Shown piece after piece: positions 8,780 to 17,752 of a stretch of DNA of 64,000 bases. Source of the stretch: Phytoactinopolyspora halotolerans (GTDB lineage: Bacteria > Actinomycetota > Actinomycetes > Jiangellales > Jiangellaceae); the NCBI RefSeq assembly GCF_010550675.1, contig NZ_JAAGOA010000025.1, forward strand, positions 53,351 through 117,350. The letters run 5' to 3'. A program made the translations under genes and the position numbers. How positions within the stretch are numbered: the first letter of the stretch is position 1; every line of letters starts with the position of its first letter. The notes beneath the pieces are model-generated. The model searched no databases. It worked only from the letters and a program-made list of their open reading frames with translations, and was not told the origin of the DNA.

Positions 8780-8785
8780 TACGAT
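8780..8785 (+). promoter_or_regulatory. -10 box TACGAT for leaderless transcript
   Basis: TACGAT ends six bases before the ATG at 8792, with no ribosome site between, as at other genes in this window. Confidence 0.5.
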
Positions 8786-8791
8786 TCCGTC

Positions 8792-9559
8792 ATGCCGACG
8801 CACTTGGCGCTCGACGACCACCTTCAGGCACTGGCCGCCAGCGGGACGAGGCTCCGCGACGCCGCCGCCCGCGCTGGAGTGGCCGCCGCCGTGCCGACCT
8901 GCCCAGCCTGGGACGTCACCGACCTCGTCGCACATCAAGGCATGGTGCACCGGTGGGCCGCCGCCAATCTCCGCGGTGACGGAGACCATGACGCTGCCGC
9001 CTCGGAGTCGGAAGGCAAGGCGGCACCCGACATCTTGGCGTGGTTCACCGCAGGCCTGGACGATCTACTCGCGACGCTACGAGACACCACCGAGGACGCC
9101 GAGGCGATGGTGTTCCTGAAGGACGCACCGCCACCTCGCCGATTCTGGGCACGACGACAAGCACACGAGACGACGATCCACAGCATCGATGCCGTCGCAG
9201 CCGAGATCGGGCACGCACCGCTCGCGTCCGACGTGCCGCTCGACCCGTCATTCGCAGCCGACGGCATCGACGAGCTCCTCTGCGGTTTCATCCCGCGTCG
9301 CAAGAGCAGGCTGCGCTCACCCGAGCCGTTCGCCGTGCTGGTCACCACCATCGACACCGGTCACGCGTGGACCGTGCAGATCAGCGACGAGCCTGTCTTG
9401 ACCACGGTCGGCGACACAGGAAACGCCCACGCGACGCTCACCGGTACCGCCGCCCAGCTGTACCTCGGCCTGTGGAACCGCGGCGACGAGCTCAAGGCCG
9501 ACGGCCGAGACGACGTGCTCACCCTATGGCGCGACCAGGTACGCGTCCTCTGGCGCTGA
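8792..9559 (+). CDS. Maleylpyruvate isomerase family mycothiol-dependent protein
   Basis: DinB/MDMPI fold protein of 255 residues. Seen: TCPAWDVTDLVAHQGMVHRW, the family signature whose His helps hold the metal; the second metal histidines in RRQAHETTIHSIDA; and a C-terminal SCP2-like part with TGTAAQLYLGLWNRGDEL. Characterised members use mycothiol as a cofactor for isomerisation or detoxification. The substrate is unknown here. It stands alone and is convergent with the GntR gene. Confidence 0.9.
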   Translation: MPTHLALDDHLQALAASGTRLRDAAARAGVAAAVPTCPAWDVTDLVAHQGMVHRWAAANLRGDGDHDAAASESEGKAAPDILAWFTAGLDDLLATLRDTTEDAEAMVFLKDAPPPRRFWARRQAHETTIHSIDAVAAEIGHAPLASDVPLDPSFAADGIDELLCGFIPRRKSRLRSPEPFAVLVTTIDTGHAWTVQISDEPVLTTVGDTGNAHATLTGTAAQLYLGLWNRGDELKADGRDDVLTLWRDQVRVLWR

Positions 9560-9668
9560 TCCGGACCAGCACCGGCTTCGCCTTCGCGGCCCTGCATCGC
9601 GCGAGTTCCGTATGGTGCGACGACCCCCGCGTGGTCCGACCTGCGGCGCTCGCGGCGCGAGACGGACG

Positions 9669-10406
9669 CTACGAGGTGGCGGACGAGCGCCGAGACGAGT
9701 GCAGGTAGCCGGTCAGTGCCTTGGCGTCGCGCACCGACTCCTCCAAGAGGTCGCGCATCGCCGCTTCAGCGGTTCCCGGCCGCTGTGCGCGCACGGCCTC
9801 CAAGACCGCCCGGTGGCTGGGTGTCGGATCGGGCACGCTCGGCCGGGCATGCACCAGTTCGTCCCGCTCGGCCAGCCCTACCTCGATCACCATCTCCATC
9901 CGCTGCAGCAGCTCGTTATGCGTCGCGGTCAGGAGCGCATGGTGAAACGCGAGGTCAGCCTCGATGTGCCCGTCGGCGTCGCCGTTCTGGAACGCCTCGG
10001 CCATGGCGTCAAGGGCGGCGTCCAGCCGTTCGAGGTCGTCGACCGTGCGTCGTTCCGCCGCGAACCGGGCAGACGCGGGTTCGACGATCGACCGCACTTC
10101 GGCCAGATCGTCGAGGAAGGCCAGGTCGTTCTTGCCCTTGAGCTGCCATCCGATGACGTCGGCGTCGAGCAGGTTCCAGCTACCGCGGTCGCGAACGTAG
10201 GTGCCGCGCTTCTGCCGGGCGTCGACCAGGCCCTTCGCGGCGAGGACCTTCAACGCCTCCCGGACCACCGTCCGGCTGACGTCGAACTCCTCCCCGATCG
10301 CACCCAGGTCCAGCCCGGAGCCCTCCGCATAGCGGCCGGACAGGATGCGCTGCGCGAGCTCGTGCACCACCTCGCCGTGCAGCCCGCGTCGCTGGTACAC
10401 AGCCAC
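9669..10406 (-). CDS. FadR-type GntR regulator of the sugar-acid cluster
   Basis: GntR-family transcription factor, FCD branch. The N-terminal winged helix reads VVHELAQRILSGRYAEGSGL, then IGEEFDVSRTVVREALKVLA and KGLVDARQKRGTYV. The C-terminal FCD domain shows the metal-site pattern (LAEVRSIVEPASARFAAERR, DLAFHHALLTATHN, SHRAVLEAV). Such proteins sense organic acids such as galactonate or gluconate. It lies 160 bases downstream of the galactonate dehydratase-type gene on the same strand, with an ATTAA-N6-TTAAT palindrome in between, which suggests it controls that gene and perhaps the divergent transporter. Confidence 0.92.
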   Translation of the reverse strand: MAVYQRRGLHGEVVHELAQRILSGRYAEGSGLDLGAIGEEFDVSRTVVREALKVLAAKGLVDARQKRGTYVRDRGSWNLLDADVIGWQLKGKNDLAFLDDLAEVRSIVEPASARFAAERRTVDDLERLDAALDAMAEAFQNGDADGHIEADLAFHHALLTATHNELLQRMEMVIEVGLAERDELVHARPSVPDPTPSHRAVLEAVRAQRPGTAEAAMRDLLEESVRDAKALTGYLHSSRRSSATS

Positions 10407-10522
10407 TCTCGTCCTCCACCTACCCCACGATGCTCAACGGCCGGGGCCACCCTGCCGGCACGATCACCCGGCGCGGCCGGCGACGTCTGCGGATCGAGCT
10501 CTCCGACGTTCGCTGTGCAGGC

Positions 10523-10560
10523 CATTAAACCACGGAAGGTTACCATTAAATCTGATTAAT
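10523..10560. promoter_or_regulatory. Candidate GntR operator
   Basis: The AT-rich palindrome ATTAAATCTGATTAAT at 10545-10560 (ATTAA, six bases, TTAAT) stands out in GC-rich DNA directly upstream of the regulator gene. A further CATTAAA half-site lies at 10523-10529, and another at 11889-11895 between the dehydratase and transporter genes. This fits a shared operator for the FadR-type protein. Confidence 0.5.
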
Positions 10561-10566
10561 CGCCTT

Positions 10567-11712
10567 TCACCACTCGGCGAAACTACCGTCCTCGTGGCGC
10601 CACACCGGCGAGCGCCACCGGTGTCCGACCTTGTCCGCCTGCCGCACCGCCTCCTCGTCGATCCGGATGCCCAGACCCGGCCCGAGAGGCCGCTCCACGT
10701 GACCGTCCACGAACCGGAACACGGACGGATCAAGCAGGTAGTCCAGCAGGTCGTTGCCGACGTTGTAGTGGATGCCCAGACTCTGCTCCTGGATCAGGAA
10801 GTTCGGCGTCGCGAAGGCGACCTGCAGGCTCGCCGCCAGCGCGATCGGCCCCAGCGGACAGTGCGGCGCCAGCACCGCGTCGCACGTCTCCGCCAGCGCG
10901 GCGATCCGTCGTACTTCAGATATTCCGCCGGCATGGGAGATATCCGGCTGCACCACACTCACGCCGGCCCGCAACGGACCGAGGAACTCGTGCCGGTCGA
11001 AGTAGCGCTCACCCACGGCGATCGGCACCGAGCTGGCCGCCACCAACGACGCCAGCCGCTCGTCGAATTCGGGCAGCACCGGCTCCTCGACGAACAACGG
11101 ATGCAGCGGTTCCATCAGCGGCAACAGCCGTCGCGCGTTGGCTGCGGAGACCCGCCCGTGAAAGTCGACGGCGACGTCCCGCGACGGCCCGAGCGCGTCC
11201 CGGGCGGCCTGCAGCCTGGCCAGCGCGTCGTCGATCTCGCCGGCCGTGGCGATGCGGCTCATCACCGCGCTGCCGTTCATCTTCACGGCGGTGAAACCCT
11301 GCTCGACCTTTTCCGCCACGGCGTCGCCGATCTCGGCCGGCTCATCCCCACCGACCCAGGTGTACATCCGCACCCGCTCCCGCACCGGACCGCCGAGCAG
11401 CGCATGCACCGGCGCACCGTACACCTGCCCGGCGATGTCCCACAGCGCCTGGTCGATTCCGGCGACGGCGCTCGACAGCACCGGTCCGCCGCGGTAGAAG
11501 CCGCCTTTGGACATGATCTGCCAGTGCTCCTCGACGCGCAGCGGATCCTGCCCGACAAGGTAATCGGCCAACTCGTGCACGGCGGCGCGCACGGTGTCGG
11601 CGCGACCCTCGAGGATCGGCTCACCCCAGCCGACGACGCCCTCGTCCGTGGCGACGCGGCAGAACAGCCATCGGGGCGGCACGGCGAACGTCTCGATGTC
11701 GACGATCTTCAT
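10567..11712 (-). CDS. dgoD: D-galactonate dehydratase-type enolase superfamily enzyme
   Basis: Mandelate-racemase-type enolase of 381 residues that removes water from a sugar acid. Ligands and catalytic residues match D-galactonate dehydratase: VDFHGR gives Asp183 and His185, FVEEP gives Glu209, VGER gives Glu234, QPDISHAGGI follows, and APHCPLGP gives the catalytic His near 283. The N-terminal capping domain (MKIVDIETFAVPPRWLFCRV) is intact. The start is the ATG at 11710-11712 behind AGGAGGAAG. The product would be 2-keto-3-deoxygalactonate; no kinase or aldolase for it is in the window. It is divergent from the ABC transporter and probably under the GntR regulator. Confidence 0.9.
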   Translation of the reverse strand: MKIVDIETFAVPPRWLFCRVATDEGVVGWGEPILEGRADTVRAAVHELADYLVGQDPLRVEEHWQIMSKGGFYRGGPVLSSAVAGIDQALWDIAGQVYGAPVHALLGGPVRERVRMYTWVGGDEPAEIGDAVAEKVEQGFTAVKMNGSAVMSRIATAGEIDDALARLQAARDALGPSRDVAVDFHGRVSAANARRLLPLMEPLHPLFVEEPVLPEFDERLASLVAASSVPIAVGERYFDRHEFLGPLRAGVSVVQPDISHAGGISEVRRIAALAETCDAVLAPHCPLGPIALAASLQVAFATPNFLIQEQSLGIHYNVGNDLLDYLLDPSVFRFVDGHVERPLGPGLGIRIDEEAVRQADKVGHRWRSPVWRHEDGSFAEW

Positions 11713-12137
11713 CCGGTTCTTCCTCCTCACGGGCGCGCCCGTCGCGGTGTGCCGGCTGTGTGGATCCGACGGTCCGGTCCGTACCGGCGTCGCGGTCCTG
11801 CGCGTGATCGTGCGGGCGGTCGAGGTGGCCTTCCTGCTGGTGTGGCAGTACCAGGCTCTCGCACCGCGACGGTTGCCCGCCAACCTAGCATTAAAGTTTT
11901 TATATGACTATTTCTTGACACCGACGCCGTGTAACAGCAAGATGTCGGGAACACAGATCCGTAACCCCACGGTTCGGCGGTGCGCAGTTCGCGTCCCGGC
12001 TCGCGGGGAGAACGACGGCCCTGGTGCCCGGAGGTCGTGAGTCGTGCACGCGACATCCGCCGAGCACAGACCGACCGGTCGCCATGGCCTCATCGATCCG
12101 ACGGCGCGCCGACAGCCGGCGCACGAGGGAGGAAAAG
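11713..12137. promoter_or_regulatory. Divergent control region of dehydratase and ABC operon
   Basis: No gene is seen in these 425 bases. An AT-rich core (about 11889-11920) carries a CATTAAA half-site like those near 10530. On the plus strand TTGACA at 11915-11920 and CAAGAT at 11938-11943 are 17 bases apart and would drive the transporter operon, leaving a 5' leader of nearly 190 bases. Confidence 0.5.
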
Positions 12138-13457
12138 ATGAGCACGTCCCGCATATCGCGGCGCGGATTCCTCGCCGGTTCGGCGGCACTGGGCGTGACC
12201 GGCGTCCTGAGCGGCTGCGTCGGCGGCGGTTCGTCCGACGACGACGGCGGCACCGCGGACACGTCGTCCACCGAGGCACCGTCCGATGCCTCCGGGCCCG
12301 TCGTCTTGCAGTCCAGCCTGTCCGATCCCGATCCCAAGGCGGCGTTGGAGAGCGTCCTCAACGGCTACACCGAGGGCGACGTCACGCTCAACACCGTCGC
12401 GATCGAGAACTACCGTGCGCAGCTGCCCACGTATCTCTCGTCGTCCGAACCGCCCGACGTCCTCACCTGGTACGCCGGCTCGGTCGCCCGCGACTACGCG
12501 TCGAAGGGCCTGCTGCTCGACCTCTCCGAACTGTGGGAGGGCGACGGCGCGTGCGCCGGATTCTCCGACGCGCTGCGCAGCCTCTCCAGCGCTGACGACG
12601 GCACGCAGATTTTCGTGCCCACCAACTACTACTGGTGGGGCATCTTCTACCGGAAATCCGCCTTCGACGAATGGGGCGTCGAGCCGGCGGAGACCTGGGA
12701 CGATTTCCTGGCGCTCTGCGAGGACCTGCAGCAACAGGGGGTCACCCCGCTGTCCATGGGCACCGGCTCGACACCGTGGGTCGCCTCCGGCTGGTTCGAT
12801 TACCTCAACATGCGCGTCAACGGCCCGGAGTTCCACCGTGCGCTGCTGGCCGGCGAGCACTCCTTCGACAGCGCAGAGGTCCGCGCCGTGCTGGACGAGT
12901 ACGCCAAGATCGTGCCGTTCATCGATCCGAACGGGCGATCCTACTCATGGCAGGACGCCGTGACGCCGCTGGTACAGAAGGAAGCGGCGATGTACCTCAT
13001 CGGAGCGTTCATCACGCAGACCGTCCCGGAGGAGGACGTCGACGACATCGACTTCTTCCGGGTGCCGATCATCGACGCGTCGCTCCCGGTGGGTGAGGAG
13101 GCCCCGACGGACGGCTACTTCGCCGCCGCCAACTCCACCCGCCCCGAGGGCGCGAAGGCGCTGCTGTCCTACCTGGCGCAACCGGACAGCCAGCAGCAGT
13201 TCATCGAGGAGTCGGGCTCGTCCAACCTGCCGACGTCGCCCGACGTCGACACATCCGGATTCTCGCCGCTGGTGCAGAAGGGCATCCAGCATCTGGAGGA
13301 GACGGACGAGATCACCCAGTTCTTCAACCGAGACTCCAGCGACGAGCTGCAGACGACGGCGGACACCGCGCTCACCCGGTTCCTCGACAACCCGGACGAC
13401 GTCGAGCAGATCCTGGCCGACTGGCAGTCCGCCGCCGAGCGAGTCTTCGAGGGGTAA
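12138..13457 (+). CDS. ABC sugar-binding lipoprotein (CUT1, ExtBP family 1)
   Basis: Extracellular solute-binding protein that captures an oligosaccharide for the two permeases next to it. The signal SRISRRGFLAGSAALGVTGV, then LSGC, combines a twin-arginine motif and a lipobox. The mature protein has family-1 features (NYRAQLPTYLSSSEPPDVLT, YYWWGIFYRKSAFDEWGV, WDDFLALCEDLQQQGVTPL) and aromatic residues suited to sugars. The start is the ATG at 12138 after GAGGGAGGAAAAG. It leads an operon with permeases at 3- and 6-base gaps, then a GH36 enzyme. Confidence 0.93.
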   Translation: MSTSRISRRGFLAGSAALGVTGVLSGCVGGGSSDDDGGTADTSSTEAPSDASGPVVLQSSLSDPDPKAALESVLNGYTEGDVTLNTVAIENYRAQLPTYLSSSEPPDVLTWYAGSVARDYASKGLLLDLSELWEGDGACAGFSDALRSLSSADDGTQIFVPTNYYWWGIFYRKSAFDEWGVEPAETWDDFLALCEDLQQQGVTPLSMGTGSTPWVASGWFDYLNMRVNGPEFHRALLAGEHSFDSAEVRAVLDEYAKIVPFIDPNGRSYSWQDAVTPLVQKEAAMYLIGAFITQTVPEEDVDDIDFFRVPIIDASLPVGEEAPTDGYFAAANSTRPEGAKALLSYLAQPDSQQQFIEESGSSNLPTSPDVDTSGFSPLVQKGIQHLEETDEITQFFNRDSSDELQTTADTALTRFLDNPDDVEQILADWQSAAERVFEG

Positions 13458-13460
13458 GGC

Positions 13461-14393
13461 GTGTCCTCCACGGCCACCGTGTCCGGCCAGGCGACGACCG
13501 GCCCGCCGCACCGCCGCCGCCCAGCAGCGGCGGTGCGGCGGGTACCACGCATCGTCTGGCTCTTCCTGCTCATTCCCTTGGCGGTCGAGCTGGCCTGGGT
13601 GTTCTGGCCGGCGATCAACAGCTTCTCGCTGTCGTTCACCCGGTGGAGCGGCGTCGGCGCGGCTGAGAACGTCGGCCTGGACAACTACCGCAACCTGCTC
13701 GACGACCCCATCTTCCGGACCGCGGCGAAGAACACCGTGATCTGGACCATCGGGTTCGGTGGGCTGTCGGTGCTGATCGGGCTGGCGCTGGCAGTGGCGC
13801 TGAACCGGCCCCGACGCGGCGTCGGGATCTACCGCAGCGCGATCTACCTGCCGATGGTGTTCTCACTGGTGGTCACCGGGTTGTTCTGGCGTGTGCTGTA
13901 CCAGCCGGACGGCGCCGTCAACTCGACGCTGGAGGCGATCGGGCTGGACGGGGTCAGCCGGCAGTGGCTGGCCGATCCGGACACAGCGCTGTATGCGGTG
14001 CTGGTCGCGGCCGTCTGGCGGCAGGTCGGCTACATCATGGTGCTCTACCTGGCCGGGCTGAAGGGTGTCGACCCGAGTCTGGAGGAGGCCGCGGCCGTGG
14101 ACGGGGCGACGGCCTGGCAACGCTTCCGGCACGTCGTGTTTCCGCAGCTGCGCGGCGTGAACACGGTGGTCTTCGCGGTCACCGTGATCGACTCGCTGCG
14201 CACCTTCGACATCGTCTGGGCGATGACCCGCGGCGGCCCGTACGACAGCAGCCAGCTGCTGAGCACCTACATGTTCCAGCAGGGGTTCACCCTGGTGAAC
14301 CTCGGCTACGGCTCGGCGATCGCGGTGGTCATCTTCCTGCTGGCGATCGGGTTCATCATCACGTACCTCGTCCGGGCGACCAGGGAGGACTGA
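13461..14393 (+). CDS. ABC sugar permease, MalF-like
   Basis: Inner-membrane permease of a CUT1 importer, with six hydrophobic helices. Seen: an N-terminal IVWLFLLIPLAVELAWVFWP helix, YLPMVFSLVVTGLFWRVLY, and the EAA loop that docks the ATPase (LEEAAAVDGATAWQRFRHVVFPQL). It starts with GTG three bases after the binding-protein stop codon. No ATPase gene is nearby, so a shared multitask ATPase (MsiK/MsmX type) is presumably used. Confidence 0.93.
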   Translation: MSSTATVSGQATTGPPHRRRPAAAVRRVPRIVWLFLLIPLAVELAWVFWPAINSFSLSFTRWSGVGAAENVGLDNYRNLLDDPIFRTAAKNTVIWTIGFGGLSVLIGLALAVALNRPRRGVGIYRSAIYLPMVFSLVVTGLFWRVLYQPDGAVNSTLEAIGLDGVSRQWLADPDTALYAVLVAAVWRQVGYIMVLYLAGLKGVDPSLEEAAAVDGATAWQRFRHVVFPQLRGVNTVVFAVTVIDSLRTFDIVWAMTRGGPYDSSQLLSTYMFQQGFTLVNLGYGSAIAVVIFLLAIGFIITYLVRATRED

Positions 14394-14399
14394 GCGAAC

Positions 14400-15278
14400 A
14401 TGGCCGCATCCACCACAGTCGCCCCGACGACGACGCCGCCACAGGGGCCGTCGTCCCGGCCGCGCCGGCGCGGGTGGGCGTTCCACGCCGTGATGGTGCC
14501 GTTCACCCTGCTCTGGATCGCACCGATGGCGTTCGTGCTGACCATCGCGTTCCGCTCGTTCGACGACATCGCCCGACGCGGGCTGGGCGCGCTGCCGACG
14601 TCGTTCTCGCTCGACGGGTTCACGACCGCGCTGCAGGATGGCGCGATCGGCCGGGCCTTGGCGAACAGTGCGCTCGTCACCCTGGTCGGTGTCGTCGTCA
14701 CGCTGTTCCTGGCGTCGCTGGCGGCGTTCGCGCTCAGCCGCTACCGCATACCGTTCCGGCGGACGATCCTGCTGGGCATGCTGGCCGGAAACCTGCTGCC
14801 GCCGCAGATCCTGCTGATCCCGGTCGCCAAGATCACCGAGTCGCTCGGCATCTACGACTCACTGTTCGCGCTGATCGTGGTGCAGGTCGGTTTCGGCCTC
14901 GGCTTCTACACGTTCGTCCTGTACGGGTTCATGCGCGGAATCCCGAACGAGGTGCTGGAGGCGGCGCGCGTCGACGGCGCCGGGCCGACACGGATCTACG
15001 CTCGGATCATCATGCCGCTGTGCCGCCCGGCCCTGGCCGCGCTCGCCGCACTGGCCACCACCTGGATCTTCAACGACCTGATCTGGGCGGTGACCGTCCT
15101 GCGCACCGAGGACAAGTTCCCGATCACCGCCGCGCTGCTGAACCTGCAGGGCGGATTCGTCAGCAACTGGAACGTGGTCGCGTCCGGTGCGGTGCTCGCG
15201 GCGCTGCCCACGGCGATCGTCTTCTTCGCCTTCCAGAAGCACTTCGTCTCCGGCCTGCTGGTGGGGGCCAACAAGTGA
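14400..15278 (+). CDS. ABC sugar permease, MalG-like
   Basis: Second permease of the importer. Seen: helix FHAVMVPFTLLWIAPMAFVL, the periplasmic domain opening FRSFDDIARRGLG, and the EAA loop VLEAARVDGAGPTRIYARII followed by MPLCRPALAALA. The C-terminal HFVSGLLVGANK is the usual ending of MalG-type proteins. It begins six bases after the stop of the first permease. The GH36 gene follows 31 bases downstream. Confidence 0.93.
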   Translation: MAASTTVAPTTTPPQGPSSRPRRRGWAFHAVMVPFTLLWIAPMAFVLTIAFRSFDDIARRGLGALPTSFSLDGFTTALQDGAIGRALANSALVTLVGVVVTLFLASLAAFALSRYRIPFRRTILLGMLAGNLLPPQILLIPVAKITESLGIYDSLFALIVVQVGFGLGFYTFVLYGFMRGIPNEVLEAARVDGAGPTRIYARIIMPLCRPALAALAALATTWIFNDLIWAVTVLRTEDKFPITAALLNLQGGFVSNWNVVASGAVLAALPTAIVFFAFQKHFVSGLLVGANK

Positions 15279-15309
15279 CCAACCGACGGACGCAGGTGGG
15301 TGCCGACAC

Positions 15310-17610
15310 GTGACTCCTCAATGGACCCTGCCGACGGCTCGGTCCGTATACATCGTGAGCCTGCTGCCGGGCGGGCGCGGGCTGCTGTTCAACCAGTGGG
15401 GCCGGACGACGGACCGGCCCGCCCCGCCACCGTCGCTCCCGGATCGGGTGTCGTTCTCGACGCCGCTCGACGTCGCCCCGCTCGAGTACGCGACGTCGGG
15501 GACGCGGCACGTCGAGCAGGTGGAGATGGTGATCGAGCGCGACGACGGCCGGCGCGGCGCGTCCTGGACGCTCGACGACGACGGGGGCCACGGTACCCGC
15601 GGCGACGCCGTGTCTTTCACCGAATCAGACGGCGTCAGCACCCTGGCCGTCCGGTTCCGCGACGACTCCGGCGACCTTGCTCTGACGCTCGGCATCCGCA
15701 CCGACACCCGGCACGACGTCGTCGAGAAGTGGGCGCACATCGCCAACCACTCCGCGGACCGGACCGTGACCCTGCCGCGCGTGTTCAGCGGCGCGTGGCC
15801 GATCCCCGTCGGCAGCGCCGCCAGGATCGACTACCTGGCCGGGGCGTGGGGCCGCGAGTTCCAGCCCCACCACGTCGACCTGACCGCCGGCACCTTCTCC
15901 CTCGGCAGCCGGCAAGGCGTCACCGGGCACACGTTCGCCCCGACGGTCTGCGTGTCCGCGCTCCTGCCCGGCGAGGGACCGTCTTCCCCGTGGGACTCGG
16001 CATCATCCGCCACCGTCGCCCTGGCCACCGCAGCCCCGGCCACAGGCTCGCCGGACGCGTTCGGCGTGGCGCTGGCCTGGTGCGGCTCATGGCGACTGGC
16101 CGTCCAGGCGCCGTCATACGGCGACCACGTCCGGGTGTCCTGCGGCGTCGACGACGAGGACACCACCGTGACGCTCCTGCCCGGGGAGTCGTTCACCACG
16201 CCGTCCACCCTGGGTACGTGGAGTCCCGACGGTCCGGCCGGTGTCACCCGCAACTGGCACGCCTACCAGCGGCTACTCAGCCGGAACCGGGGGCCGGTGC
16301 ATCGGCCCGTCGTCTACAACTCGTGGTATGCGACCGAGTTCGACGTGCGGCCCGAACACCAGCTCAAGCTCGCCGACGTCGCCGCCGAGATCGGTGCGGA
16401 GGTGTTCGTCGTCGACGACGGCTGGTTCACCGGTCGGACATCGGACCGCGCCGGGCTCGGAGACTGGATGCCGGACCCGGAGACGTTCCCGGACGGTCTG
16501 GACCCGCTGGTCGACGGCGTCCGTCACCGCGGCATGCGGTTCGGCCTGTGGGTGGAGCCGGAGGCCGTCAACCCGGACAGCGATCTCTACCGTGCTCACC
16601 CCGACTGGGTGTATCGGGTCGACGGACGGCAGCTGACGACGGTCCGCAACCAGCTGGTGCTGGACTTCGGCCGTGACGACGTCGTCACCTGGGCCGAGGA
16701 CACGCTGCGGCGGCTGTTGAGCCGATACCCGGTCACGTACCTGAAGTGGGACATGAACCGCCCGGTCAGCGACGGGGGCCGACCGGGCGACCCGCACGGA
16801 GCACAGTGGTCGGTGCAGCACGCGGCCGGCTACCTGCGTGTCATGCGGATGCTGCGCACCGAGTTTCCGCACGTCACCGTCGAGGCGTGTGCCTCCGGCG
16901 GTGGCCGGATCGACCACGCGGTGCTGGCCGTCAGCGACGTGGTCTGGACCAGCGACGAGACCGGGCCGCGCGACCGGCTACGGATTCAGGACGGCTTCCT
17001 GCGCGCGTACGCACCGCACGTCATGAGCTCCTGGGTCACCGACGAGGCCGGGTTGAGCGACCGCGCCCCGGCATCACTCGGGTACCGGTTCGTCGTCGCG
17101 ATGGCCGGCGTGCTCGGCGTCGGCAGCGACCTGCTGCGGTGGAGCGCCGACGAGCGGGTCGAGGCCCGGCGGCTGGTGGACCTCTACCGCGAGCTGCGGC
17201 CTACCCTGCATGCCGGCGAGGTCGCCGTGCACGGCGCAGTGCACCGGCCCGGGTACGCGGTCGAGTATGGCGACGGCGACCGGACCGTGCTGCTGGTGTA
17301 CGACGCGGACCGGGACCGCCGCGAGCCCGTGCGGGTACGGCCACGGCTGCTCGACCCGGGCGCGTCGTACCAGGTACGTGTCCTGGACCGGGCCGGATCG
17401 GGCGGCGCGGAAACACCCGGAACCGCACTCGGCGAGCCCACCCGCGCCGGAGGCGGCCGCACGGAGAACGCATCGCCCGCGAGCGCACTGACCGACCTCG
17501 GACCGCCCGTCACCGGCGCCAGTGCACGTGCGGCCGGGATCGAGGTGCCGTGGGTCGTCGCCCGGGACGCCGATGTCATCGTCCTCGATCGGCTGGGAGC
17601 GTCGTCGTGA
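15310..17610 (+). CDS. GH36 alpha-galactosidase
   Basis: Cytoplasmic (no signal peptide) glycoside hydrolase of 766 residues, the usual GH36 length and order: N-terminal beta-supersandwich, central TIM barrel, C-terminal beta domain. Barrel motifs seen: RPVVYNSWYATEFDV, VFVVDDGWFTGR, LGDWMPDPETFPDGL, GLWVEPEAVNPDSDL, the nucleophile Asp481 in LKWDMNRPVSDGG, EACASGGGR, and the acid/base Asp549 in SDETGPRDRLRIQDG. It releases galactose from the tip of alpha-galactosides taken up by the adjacent transporter. The GTG at 15310 is the only start near the first conserved block; its ribosome site is weak. Confidence 0.93.
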   Translation: MTPQWTLPTARSVYIVSLLPGGRGLLFNQWGRTTDRPAPPPSLPDRVSFSTPLDVAPLEYATSGTRHVEQVEMVIERDDGRRGASWTLDDDGGHGTRGDAVSFTESDGVSTLAVRFRDDSGDLALTLGIRTDTRHDVVEKWAHIANHSADRTVTLPRVFSGAWPIPVGSAARIDYLAGAWGREFQPHHVDLTAGTFSLGSRQGVTGHTFAPTVCVSALLPGEGPSSPWDSASSATVALATAAPATGSPDAFGVALAWCGSWRLAVQAPSYGDHVRVSCGVDDEDTTVTLLPGESFTTPSTLGTWSPDGPAGVTRNWHAYQRLLSRNRGPVHRPVVYNSWYATEFDVRPEHQLKLADVAAEIGAEVFVVDDGWFTGRTSDRAGLGDWMPDPETFPDGLDPLVDGVRHRGMRFGLWVEPEAVNPDSDLYRAHPDWVYRVDGRQLTTVRNQLVLDFGRDDVVTWAEDTLRRLLSRYPVTYLKWDMNRPVSDGGRPGDPHGAQWSVQHAAGYLRVMRMLRTEFPHVTVEACASGGGRIDHAVLAVSDVVWTSDETGPRDRLRIQDGFLRAYAPHVMSSWVTDEAGLSDRAPASLGYRFVVAMAGVLGVGSDLLRWSADERVEARRLVDLYRELRPTLHAGEVAVHGAVHRPGYAVEYGDGDRTVLLVYDADRDRREPVRVRPRLLDPGASYQVRVLDRAGSGGAETPGTALGEPTRAGGGRTENASPASALTDLGPPVTGASARAAGIEVPWVVARDADVIVLDRLGASS

Positions 17611-17636
17611 CCGGCGGCCCCCGAATGGACCGGCTT

Positions 17637-17697
17637 CTTGAGCGTGAGTGTCGGATAGAGGCCTGTCGGCAGGGCTCAAACGCAACTCACGCTCAAG
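17637..17697. repeat. Palindromic element between GH36 and cellulase-like genes
   Basis: Perfect 13-bp inverted repeat: CTTGAGCGTGAGT at 17637-17649 and its reverse complement at 17685-17697. Its 35-base spacer holds a smaller hairpin (CCTGTCGGCAGG). It may act as a processing or attenuation site inside the operon. Its plan, an outer stem with an inner hairpin, resembles the palindrome at 22355-22446. Confidence 0.7.
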
Positions 17698-17752
17698 GAG
17701 CTAGCTCAGCCCCGGACCCGGACCCGCACCCGCACCCGAAGGAGACCGTCTC

